64,000 nt of DNA, from contig JAPZLL010000022.1 in NCBI GenBank assembly GCA_036250225.1, positions 124,001 through 188,000 of the forward strand, read 5' to 3'. The position numbers were made by a program, and so were the translations under genes. The DNA comes from Cercophora sp. LCS_1. Taxonomy: Eukaryota > Ascomycota > Sordariomycetes > Sordariales > Lasiosphaeriaceae. Positions within the stretch are counted from its first letter, which is position 1. Each line of letters opens with the position of its first letter. Shown here in pieces: positions 21,537 to 31,833 of the stretch. Below the pieces are notes generated by a model. It was not told the origin of the DNA and did no database searches. It saw only the letters and a list, made by a program, of their open reading frames with translations.

Positions 21537-24031
21537 CTTGGTTCTGCCGCGTTGGTCCGGTAGTTCTCAACGTCCGGTCGTCACGATGTCTCGTCGTGGA
21601 GAAGCTCGAATGACGAAGACGTCGGTGGGTTCGTCAAGTGGCGGCGGAAGTCACCGCGTGAGGAAGGAAGACTGCATGAACTTGCGGAAGGAGTGGTGCG
21701 GGAGCGAAAGACGACGATAGCACTGTTGTTCGACGGCGTGGATCGCGACAATAAACCCGGTGCGACAGCGCACGGGAGGACGAGAAGACGAGCGGGCCCG
21801 CCTGCTGTCTGCGCGGGCAACTAGGGCCTACCAGCAAGCGCGCGGTGGTAAATGTGGGAATCGGCGAACGACGTGGTTGTGAGGTGTTCGGCGGAAGGGG
21901 TGTGTGGAGGAGGGGAAGGAAATACAACAAGCACCTACCCGGCATCATGAAGGTTCAAGGGGACGGAGGGGTCCCCGCAGCTGCACCAAGCTCTCAATCT
22001 CTCTTGCTGTCTCCCAAGCTTGTATCTCCGTAGTGGAGCCGGTGGTCTCGAGTCGTCCAAACACGGCGGCGGGTTTGGCTGTCCGCGTCAGGCTGGCGGG
22101 TTGTGGCTTCTGGTTTTTGCTGCTGATGCAGGTGCAAGGCGGGAGGCAGTCGGGAAATACCTAAAGTCAATCGCCAACGCCGGCAAGGAAAAAGTAGGCC
22201 ACACGAAACCAACGTGTTGGAAACGGAATCTCAAGGAGCGACTTGGAGTTTGTCACCGCAAACGCAGACCATCATCGGAAGTCCAAGGGCGGAGAATCTG
22301 ACGCGGAAAAAAGAAGAGGGCAAAGCTCCAACGTTGAAGTTGCCACACGAGGCTCAGAACGCCAAAATGTGCCCGCGTCGCAACAGCTTGGTGCGGTTTA
22401 GGCTTGCGCTTGCACTGTGGTGCTGCTTGTTCTGCGGGCAAATGCAGGGTCAGAAAGCACAGTGGGCAGTGGTCTTGCTACTGTGCGACCTCCACCAGCG
22501 AGAGGGTGTGGCGCGACCTTGACAGTGTGGCTGAGATAGATTTATTTGGCGGGATGAGCCTAGATTCGAGTGACGGTTAGGGAACGATTGAACCAAGCAC
22601 CGACACGGCCCGAAACGCAGGCCCGCTGCAACCGGCATCCAAAATCAATCCTCCGACTACGCGGTAGAGTAAACGCTCCATTTGGTGTTGTTATTTTTAT
22701 CCCATGCACACAAGCCCATCAACACGCCGGTTGTCGAATCAGGGCACACGGCGCGACCTCTTTCAGGGGAAAGAAGCATTCCGAAACTCGTGTGAACATG
22801 TGCTCTCTGAGGCCAGGCTCGGCTGTCATCCGAAATATCACTCCTTCCAAGCTTCAAACCATCCGGGCTTCGAGGAAAGAAGGTTAGTTTCAGGGTAAGG
22901 CACCCGACCACTCGACCCCCGCAAAGCGTTTCCGGTTGTCCAACATCTGTCAAGATGATGCGTCTCCCATTCGGTCCACTCAGCAAGATGCCTCGCGATG
23001 CGTAATTCACTCCCGCAAAGAGCAAAGCGTTGCCAACGTTGAGCTAGGTACTTGTGACCAACTGCCATCAGCCACCCGGACCCGGTCTGGACTCCAACCT
23101 CAACGGTCGCTGGCGCCACTCATGCATCAATCACCTTTGGTTCCCTCCATTCGGTCTGAGCTGCGGCCGTAGAGTGACAGATCCCTTGCCGAAGTGGACA
23201 TACTTCAAAACGAGTGGAAACCAAACTCCTCAACAAGACGACACAGTCCCCAGTGAGCATGCGGACAGCGGGCAGCGGCAGATAGCCCACCACGCACCTC
23301 TTCAATCACCTACCAAACCTTGATGTGGCGCAGACCGAGCAATGCCAAACTACACAGGATGGAGATGCTCTGGACTGTGCAGAGTCTGTGGGAAACCCAC
23401 CTCTTTCGCCTTTCCAATGATGAATGCTCTCGTTCCGGCTTCACTTGATGCGTCCAAGGACCAAAGACTTTCCCCAGACGACCCCACCGATCTCCTGCTT
23501 CTCCCTTTGAGCCACATGTTTCAACAACTTCCTAGACGAAAAGCATGTCGACACGTGACACTCGCCAGTATTACACAGATCAGTGACGACCCTGCAACGC
23601 TGACTCTGACAAGGCAATGTGAAGATCGCGAACAAACTAGGTAAGGATAGCAGTGGAGTGCAAGGACATGGGAAAAGGAAGGTCAAACCTCAAAAGAAAA
23701 GGACGTAAGGGGTCGGCAGCCATCCAGGTCGGGTGTCTATCCACTTCTCAAAATAAACCGAGATATTACGCAAGGTATGCAAGGGTCAGATACCTATAGT
23801 CAAGAGAAGCTACTGTGCTTACCTTCCAGGTTGTAGCTCTGCGGTGACTACCTATCATGGGGTGCTCGAAAGGGTCCTCATCATGCATAGCCCGAACGGT
23901 GTAGATGCTCACGTCCAATGGGACGAAACAAGTCCCTGTCCCCACCCACGACGCGCTCATCCCCCGGGGGATATGAACAAAGATAGGAGGGTGAACTTTC
24001 AACTGGAAAGGGCCATGGGTCCCAAGTAATT

Positions 24032-24102
24032 GCCACCTATGGCGCAGCGGTATGGCGAGGACTGCAATTCGATACCTTCTGAGTTCGAATCCTGCAGGCG
24101 TC
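24032..24102 (+). pseudogene. Degenerate tRNA-Cys-like sequence
   Basis: The segment has the spacing of a tRNA gene: an A-box-like TGGCGCAGCGGT at 24040-24051, an anticodon loop CTGCAAT with anticodon GCA (Cys), and a B-box-like GAGTTCGAATCC at 24081-24092. Five of seven acceptor pairs (GCCACCT with AGGCGTC) form. However, the D, anticodon and T stems each carry two or more mismatches, so it is unlikely to be a working tRNA. It may be a decayed tRNA gene or the head of a tRNA-derived SINE. Confidence 0.35.
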
Positions 24103-24501
24103 TGAGATCATTTCTGCACGCCCTTGGAATCGACGAGGACACCACCCGCCTTGGTGCTCTGAGATCGAGTTCCCTTTCCAGTTTTCTGGTTGTTTTACTT
24201 TTGGCCACCAACGAACACACACAATCGAAGAGACTGGATCACCCAAAGGGAGGACGCCCACCCTGTCGTACCTGCCAAATGCGTCTCCAACGGTGTGTGT
24301 TTCCCACGAGAGAACTGATCGACGGGCATAAATGCGTATTCACTCAGATACCTTTTCTCTCGTTAACTCCAACTCGGGGATATCTCGTTGTTGAAGTAGC
24401 ACAGCATGTCTCAACATGCCGACAACAAGGCGTGAGACGTGAGCTGTAGTCTGACGACGGGGGGGATCTGAAGCGAACGCGAGGCAGACTGGATGCAAGG
24501 G

Positions 24502-24518
24502 TTTTTTTTTTTTTTTTT
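24502..24518 (+). repeat. 17-nt poly-T run
   Basis: An uninterrupted T run in the gene-poor stretch. It could be a low-complexity tract or the poly-A tail of a decayed retroposon on the minus strand. Confidence 0.75.
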
Positions 24519-27124
24519 GGTGCCTTGCTAGAGATGTTCTGGAACTGAACAAGCCATGTTACTACCTTGATCGATAGTTAAGCAAATAAATTAAAAAGAT
24601 ACGGGGTTGCCCACGCGTGGTAAGGGGATAGTTTGCCCGATTTGGGCCCCCAACACCAGTTGTCGCGTGGGTAGCAAGGCGCAGGGCTGTCTGTCTGTGT
24701 GTCTGATACGCATACATGCGTCCCGCAAAAGCACAACGACGACAAAAATACCTAAACCGTCGCGAGACGTCAAACACGGTCGAGGGAGGGCTTCGCAACT
24801 GGCCCAACTAGGCGATATGATGCGATGTTGATTATACAGCGCGCGCGGGGAGAGAGAGAAAATGAGTAACGCTGACGGAACACGAAACAACTCGCAAGAG
24901 ATGAACCGAGAACACGATGCCCTCTGCAGCAGAGCCAAGATCATGGCTGCTCTCGTCGCAGCGATGATTTGAACCAACTTACCCGGGATTCGTTGGCGGA
25001 GCAAAGTCCGCAAAGAAAAGAAGTCGGACGCCGCGTCCCTTACTGAGACACGCGGGACGTCGGTGTCGAGTGAAGGCATCGAAATTTCTAGGGGTTGCCG
25101 GCACTTGTGGAGGGTCGCGCCCAAGCAGTGACGGCCAGCACTCAACGAGCCGAAAGCTTGGGGTAAACGGCCGGCGAACCAGTCAACACTGACTCAGTCC
25201 CGGCTGAGGCAGGTGGGCGCCGGTCGACGGTCTTACTGGGCGCCAAGATGGCCCCCAATTGTGCGTTCAACACGGAGCACCCGAGTTGAGCTGCGGACCC
25301 TGTCTCGGAGCTCTGCCGGAGCAATGGGAACGGTGGCCGGGCACCCTCGAGGCTCCCCTCGATTCCGCCAAGTCCTCGCACAGCAAAGCCGGGCCCAAGG
25401 CAGCAAGATTTCCAAGCTCTTCTGGAATGCGACAAGGGGGCACCCCGAGGGTCCATCCGTTGCGGCAACAGTGATCCCCGCATACCAACCGCCTGGCCGC
25501 TGGAAATAGACAAGCATACACGCCGCAAACTTGCTTTCGTCAAAACACTCGTATCAATCTTCAGTATTCCGTGCCACAGCCTTTCGCGGGGCCGCCCGTC
25601 TCCCTACCCCAGATTGCAGACACTCGGCAGGTTATGCTTGCTGCGGCACAAATTGCAACCCTGGGTCCGCATCTAAGAAGAAAGATGGCGTTTCAGTAGT
25701 GCTTGCATCTAGGTAACCGTATAAACAAGGCGGGAGCCTCAGGGTTCCCGTCTCGGACGCAACGTATAGCCAGGGGGTCAAGGCATAAGACCCTGCGCTT
25801 CATCCCACCTTCGCATCGTGGGTGCGCCATGAACGTGTTGAAAATATCCCCGCCGGCCTTCTGCAAGGGCACCACGTGGTGGGGCATCTTGCATTGCCAA
25901 GAGCTGTCAACCTCTGAAGCGTCGCTGCGCAACCAAATGCTGAGTAACATTTAACTCGTGTAGACAAGACTAGGACAGACATGGGATGGGCCAAACGTTG
26001 GCAAGGTGCAGTCGAGCCCAGTCAACGACGAGAGGCGGAGGTATCCAGGAGAAGGTGCAGACCCGGCTTGACGAGCAAGATACCGAAAGCGCGCATCGGT
26101 ATCGCCGTATCGGGGTTACGGAGAAACAACGACAATGATATCCGCCAGTCGACTTGGTGCGCGTGTTGCGTACTTGGTACTGTGGTACTTTTGGTGGCAT
26201 GGCGCGAATGCCGTCATGATGGCCCATGAATCGCCGGCTCTAACCCGCGATATGTTGTGCGTCCCCACGAGGAAAACACGCGGTGAGATGAGAAGGACAG
26301 CAAGCCACTTTCTCGTGGCTCGGTGGCTTGATTCGGCAAAGCGCACCCGTTCCAGCGGATCTCCCGGCAGAGCATCGACGACCATGGACCGCCAGATCGG
26401 TGTAGGATTGGGGGTGAGGAGGGGTGGATGGCCAAGCCTGCGAAGTTGATCCTCGCCCTAGCTGAAAAGGGTTCTGTTCGGACGGGCCCTCCATGAGGCA
26501 CAACCCAAAAAAGTCAGAAAGAGCGGGCTAAGAGGAGGTGGGGAAAAAACGAGGCCGACCCTGCTTGCGAGAAAATGCGATGTCAGCGAACACGTCTTAA
26601 GCTGCCGCACCACGGTGGCTTTGCTCTCCCCACCTGTGCGACCATATCTGGCGCTTACACACAAGAGCCGGAAGGTATCACCAGGAAAGTTGCCATGTAC
26701 CTCGCTGCAGTGCTCTGCACTCAGCCCTACAGATATGCCATTGGCCCAGGTGGTCCCGCAGTCAGGCCCCCAACTCCCAGACTTCGCTCGTCCCAACTAC
26801 TCCGTACCTGCTTGTCCTACGGCTTAGTTTGTATGCACGCCGTAACGATGGAATCCCAAGATTAGGCGCATCCGTGGAACCCGCTCACCACGAGCTGCAA
26901 GAATGGCACCGGTCCGGCATCAGGCGACCAAGGTACTACCTGCAACGCGTGTCCGGAGTTGACTATGCCCGGAGGAGGCTGAAGTGTCTAAGAGCCGCTA
27001 TGTCATCCTCCCTTTGGGGGCTCCTGACTCTGCCTCATTCGCTGTCTTCGTGGTCGACATTGTCAAGCAGATGTGTCGATGATGAGAGTGTGACGACTCG
27101 GCTATCTAAAGGTCGTCGAATATC

Positions 27125-27132
27125 TATATAAG
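27125..27132 (+). promoter_or_regulatory. TATA box of the small repeat gene
   Basis: TATATAAG lies 161 bp before the ATG at 27286 and is followed by a C/A-rich leader (CAACTTCAGCAAATAACC and similar), the arrangement of strongly expressed fungal genes. Transcription would then start near 27155-27165. Confidence 0.6.
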
Positions 27133-27285
27133 CCTAGATGTCTCCCGAGTTTGGATCACCGTTCTTCTCATCATCAGCATCAACTTCAGCAAATAACCCA
27201 AGAAGCCTCAGCTCAACATCTTGCACTCACAAGCACCTCCATCTCCAACTCACTCCCCATTCACAACCGTACCCAGCTCTTTACA

Positions 27286-27566
27286 ATGGCCGCCACGACC
27301 AGCTTTGTCCTCTCCTTCCCCGTTGCATATGGCCGCTCCGGCTACAACAAGTAGGCGGCCTCTTGACTTTGCTTGGCATGCTGGACATATACTAACAATT
27401 ATCTGCCAGGGACGGCGACGATGATGATGATAAGGACAAGTGTGTCAACCAGGGCCGCTCTGGCTACAATAAGTGAGTGCTTGCAATTCTCGTGAAGCTA
27501 GATGACCGGATATTAACTCGCTCGCCTCTTAGGGATGATAAGGACGACGAGGATGAGCAGAAGTAG
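27286..27566 (+). CDS. Small acidic protein with duplicated GRSGYNKD module (unknown)
   Basis: Predicted 53-residue protein of unknown function. Exons are 27286-27350, 27410-27472 and 27533-27566. Both introns (59 and 60 nt) are GT-AG with clear branch sites (ACTAACA in the first, ATTAACT in the second), and they interrupt the same codon of the same motif. Each repeat reads GRSGYNKD with the Lys codon split AA|G. The protein is an uncharged N terminus (MAATTSFVLSFPVAY), repeat 1, an Asp/Lys run with a single Cys, repeat 2, then DDKDDEDEQK. Exon 2 is 63 nt, exactly 21 codons in symmetric phase, as expected of a tandemly duplicated exon. The start is in a TTTACAATGG context and a TATA box lies upstream. 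The N terminus is only weakly hydrophobic, so secretion is unsure. No family is recognised; a precursor of a small peptide is one possibility. Confidence 0.7.
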
Positions 27567-27910
27567 ATTCTGCCTCATTTTCGGCCAACACCATCTACAG
27601 CGGAGACCCTTCCCCTAATACACGCCGAGCAAAGTCAACACGCTTGCTCCTCGGGAAGGTGAACCGCTGGTGTTTGAATATAGCGGCGATGGACTGTGTA
27701 CACTTTCTTTTCCGGTGCTGTTGCTCTCATCACTCGTTCATGTTTGGATCATCAACCTTCGGGACGGATGGACACTCTGTACCAATAGCGGAATATAGAC
27801 GGCAGGGACAAGCGGCAGGTGGGCGGATAGAGGGTCAATCGTAGAATTAGACAGGGGTCTCATGACAATGATACTTTGCAAGTATTGAGTGTCAGCTTTT
27901 AGAAAACATA
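27567..27910. other. Convergent intergenic repeat gene/MSS1
   Basis: About 340 bp of presumed 3' UTRs. No other feature is visible. Confidence 0.55.
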
Positions 27911-29767
27911 CTATTTTCCAACACAAAACCTAGAGAGGCTTGTCAGCGTATGTTTACATAATCCATCCGGCCATGGTTATCTTGGTCTTACTTTTCGAAT
28001 ATGACACCAAGGACTTCTTCTACATCGTCAAATTCCCCGCGTCCGGTAATGGCAGCCAAGCAATTGGCGGCGTGGCGCAGGTGCTCGGCTGCCAATACGA
28101 TGTCAGGTTCTTCTGCTGTCCCTCCAGTGGCCGCCTCGGCCATAAATTCTTCAAGATGACGCTGGCACTGCTTGAGCAGTTGGCTCTGGCGCTCAGTTAC
28201 ACCAAGCAGGTGCTGCATGTCATCAGGCAACGAGGTCAGCTTCGAGAACGATTGGACCAATCTTTCAGTAAGAGCATCAATCTTCCCTGGGTCCGTCAGC
28301 CCTACGGCTGGTGACTCGGCAGTCGTGCAGGAAATAGAGACCGGCTCAGGGCAGCCAAGGCCCGGAATATTACCGAGAACTGACTGCTTGAAGCCGTGCA
28401 CGAGGGCCGAAAGTGTCTGATGATCGACCACGTCGCATTTATTGATCGCAATTAGACACTGCTGCGCGCTGCTTGCCAGATGCAGGGTTTCAATGTCGTA
28501 ACGCAATCGAGGTTGACCTCTTTGGTCATGTTCCACAGAAGCCAAGACAATGATTACATCAGAATCTTTCGCTTTCTTCCTCGCTCTTCGGATGCCCTCC
28601 TCTTCAACGGCGCCAATGGAGGAAGACTCGGAGTCATACGGCGATGCCCGTGAGGAAGAATGCGTCCTGATTCCCGCGGTATCCGCGAAGGAACAGAGGT
28701 AGCCTCGAATGTCAAGGCTAGCCTCGACAATATCCCGCGTTGTCCCGGCCTCGGAGGACACGATCGAGGCTTCCCGACCGACAATGAGATTCATCAGCGA
28801 GCTTTTGCCAACATTCGGTGGACCAAGAAGCGCAATGCGGATCCCATGTCGAAGCAACTCGCTCCGTTGGCTGCCGTCCCTGTACAGTCGTATAGAATGC
28901 AGCATGTCCGTGACAAGCCTTGTTACGTTCGCAAGCAGCTCGGTGGGCGACTCATCGAAGTGCTGGTCCTCAGAGAAGTCGATAAGTGCCTCAATCTCTC
29001 CACGGGCGAGGAGCAGCTCACCGCGCCAATCCTCGTATGTCCTACCTAGGACTCCTGAAGCACCACGGACTGCCGATTTTCTTTGCTGTTCAGTCTCAGC
29101 AGCCAGAATATCGCCGAGTGATTCAACCTGAGCAAGATCAAGGCGATTATTCAGGAAAGCACGCTTGGTGAATTCTCCAGGTTCCGCATATCGAATTGTC
29201 TCGCTTGACGGGGATTTTGGGATGGCCGTAAGCACAGCCTTCACTGTTGCAGGCCCACCATGAACGTGTAGCTCCAAGACATCTTCGCCCGTGGCAGTTT
29301 TGGGCCCAGGAAAGTAAAGCACGAGAGCATCCGAGTCGACAATGTTCACTTCTGGACCCTCTCGAGGCTCAACAAGAGTTCTGACAGCGGCATACCGGGG
29401 ATTCGGTAAAGGTTTTGTGGGACATAACCCTCTGTAAACCTGCACGTAAGTCAGCCAAAGCCCGGGGTTACAGAGACAAGAGCCTTGCATCGGAGCACCC
29501 AGGTCCAGAGATACGAATCACGGCAATCCCACCCTTCCCCAGTGCCGACGAAAGAGCATAGATGGTGTCTCGCGTGGAGAGAAAACCGGTGGTGACGCGT
29601 CTGGACGTCCCGAAATCCGAACGTGCTTCATGAGCCAAAGGTTTCCTTGCCCAGGGAACACCAATAGCATGTAATAATTGAGAGCCTTGTGCAGAAAGGT
29701 GGAAGGGGATGCGGTGGGGTTTTCGAAACCTGGAGACCGCTGCTGACCTTAAAGCATAGCGAAACAT
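27911..29767 (-). CDS. MSS1: MSS1 mitochondrial tRNA-modification GTPase (MnmE/TrmE)
   Basis: Predicted 581-residue mitochondrial GTPase that, with Mto1, adds the 5-carboxymethylaminomethyl-type modification to wobble uridine of mitochondrial tRNAs. Minus-strand exons are 29767-29489, 29439-27992 and 27929-27911. The N terminus is Arg-rich, as in a mitochondrial presequence. TrmE N-domain phrases are TIYALSSALGKGGIAVIRISGP and YAEPGEFTKRAFLNNRLDLAQVE. The G domain has GPPNVGKSS (P loop, about residue 298), TTRD, DTAGIR and NKCD. The last 19-nt exon supplies FCVGK, the C-X-G-K tail whose Cys is essential in MnmE. The first intron (29440-29488) appears to start with GC rather than GT; no GT donor keeps the frame with VYRGLCPTKP. 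Confidence 0.94.
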
Positions 29768-30124
29768 TGACCTCGAAGTTGTGAAGACGAACTCACTAAT
29801 TCAAGAAGTGAGCAGCTCACATCGGGTTTGCATTGCAGCAATTGGTGAGCTTGGAATACTTTGAGACCGAAATTCGGTCTTGGCCGCTGTTCATTGGCCG
29901 GTATTCACGATAAGCCGATACGACACAGTTGCTATGTTGCACGGGCCAGTTTTTGAACAAAAGTTCAGCAACACCTCCAAAATTTCTTCGCAGCCAGACA
30001 CCAGAACCCCTCCAGATTGCAGCCATTTTCGCCGCTTCTCGGGCACCTCGTGCAAACACGAAGAATTGTATCCGACGACATTCACCTGATACCCAGAAAG
30101 AATTAGGAAAAGGATCTCCTCAAA
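29768..30124. promoter_or_regulatory. Divergent promoter MSS1/MAK16
   Basis: 357 bp between two divergent start codons contains both promoters. No obvious TATA box on either strand. Confidence 0.55.
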
Positions 30125-31311
30125 ATGTCTGACGAAATCGTCTGGCAGATTATCAACCGTAGGTCTTCATTCAAGCCACTGAGTCGCGCTAGCTTCAAGG
30201 TCGCTAACCTCCAATGCAGAGCAGTTTTGTGCTTTCAAGCTCAAGTAGGGGAATCCTCCAGCACCTGTCCCACCTCCAGTCTAACATCAACTAGAACAAC
30301 AAAAGGGAACAACTTTTGCAGAAATGAGTACTCCGTATGTCCATGACCATCTTGTGTCACGCCTACATGCTAACAATCCTCCAGGTGAGCGGTCTCTGCA
30401 ACAGGCAGAGCTGCCCCCTCGCCAACAGTCGCTATGCAACCGTGCGAACCTCACCTAAGGGTACCATCTACCTGTACATCAAAACGGTCCGTCCACCTGC
30501 TTCTCAGCTGCCCCAAAACCCGCTAACCCCCGTCCGCCAGATTGAGCGTTCGCATATGCCATCCAAGTGGTGGGAAAAGATCAAGCTCTCCAAGAACTAC
30601 CAGGAAGCCCTCGCCCAGATCGAAGACCGCCTGCAATATTTCCCCAAGTTTCTCCTCCACAAATGCAAGCAACGTTTGACCCGTCTCGTCCAAGTCGCCA
30701 CCCGCATGCGCAAGCTTGCCGCCGAGGAGGACCGTCTAGGCGAACGTCTCGTCCCCAAGATGGCACCCAAGATCAAGCATCGCGAAGAGGCGCGCGAGCG
30801 TAAAGCCCTCGCCGCCGCCAAGCTCGAGCGCACCATTGAGCGCGAGCTTCTGGAGCGTCTGCGCCAGGGCGCATACGGCGACCAACCCCTCAACTGCAAC
30901 GCAAGTGTCTGGAAAAAGGTTCTCAATGCGCTAGAAGCTGAGGGCGAGGGGACAAGGGACAAGGATCTGGACAAGGGTATTGAAAGCGAGGACGAAGAGG
31001 AGGAAGAACTTGAGAGGGAAGACGAGGATGCTGAGTCCGAAATCGATGGTCAGGTCGAGTATATCTCTGACTTCGATGAGAGCGACGACGATCTGAACGA
31101 TATCGAGGATTGGTTGGGTAGCGATGAGGACGACGCGGATGACGATGACGACGATGATGACGAGGACGACAGTGAAGAAGACGAGAAGAGTAAGAAAGCT
31201 AAGGCTGGCGACAAGCGGAAGAGAGGTCGCGTGGTAAAGATGAAGGGCAAGAAGAGGAAGGAGATGGAGATTGAGAGCGAGAGGGATACAAACAAGTTGT
31301 TGGCATTCTAG
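30125..31311 (+). CDS. MAK16: MAK16 60S ribosome biogenesis factor
   Basis: Predicted 323-residue nucleolar protein needed for 27S pre-rRNA processing and 60S subunit assembly. Exons are 30125-30158, 30220-30244, 30295-30334, 30385-30486 and 30541-31311. Four short introns (50-61 nt) cluster at the 5' end, with exons as short as 25 nt. Spliced, the protein begins MSDEIVWQIINQQFCAFKLK and continues through FCRNEYSVSGLCNRQSCPLANSRYATV, the Cys-rich Mak16 zinc-binding region. The fourth intron (30487-30540, GTCCGT donor) has no stop and is a multiple of three; removing it gives YLYIKTIERSHMPSKWW, matching the family. The C terminus is an acidic Asp/Glu run followed by a Lys/Arg-rich end, also typical. 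Confidence 0.95.
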
Positions 31312-31833
31312 TCGACTTGTTGGTTGGGCGATTATAGATCTGGCAGCTCTCTGGACTCCAGAGATTTACATTGAGTACCCAGGCTGAGGGAAATGTCGAA
31401 TGACCTTATGAAAAGCCGCCATTTTGAGCTCAATCTCAAGGTATCCCGTAGGGAGGGCATGCAATTACATGGATCCAGCCCGAGGCCGGTGCTTTATCTA
31501 TGATGGTACATGGATCTTACCCAACACCTGCAAGTTTAGCAAAGAAACCCCCTGGGATTTAGCTGAGTGATTTCCAAGCCAAACCATATGGTCATGCTCA
31601 ACCACGCGATTCGTAAATAATAGGGTTGTACACAAAAATATACCACCCCCTTTCCTGTTGTGAAGATGCTACCCACTAACCTCGAATCATTCAATCATGC
31701 AATAGCCCACAACACCAAGATTGTCCAACCAGCTGGTACACGCCTCGACACAGCAGAGCCGCATCAGGTCTTGTTGAATATGTGGTCTGGGCCTGTGCCC
31801 AAAATATGATCTCACCCAAAAGCCCAGGCCCTA
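31312..31833. other. Convergent intergenic MAK16/CTK1
   Basis: About 520 bp of 3' flanks. No gene or repeat is visible. Confidence 0.6.

Larger units (their letters stand above)
21537..27285. other. 5.7-kb gene-poor stretch
   Basis: No open frame here exceeds about 185 codons and none shows a recognisable motif on either strand. The left end should hold the MKT1 promoter; the right end holds the promoter of the small repeat gene. Inside are a degenerate tRNA-like sequence (24032-24102) and a 17-T run (24502-24518). Base composition is not obviously AT-rich, so heavily RIP-mutated transposon remains are not evident by eye. Confidence 0.5.
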
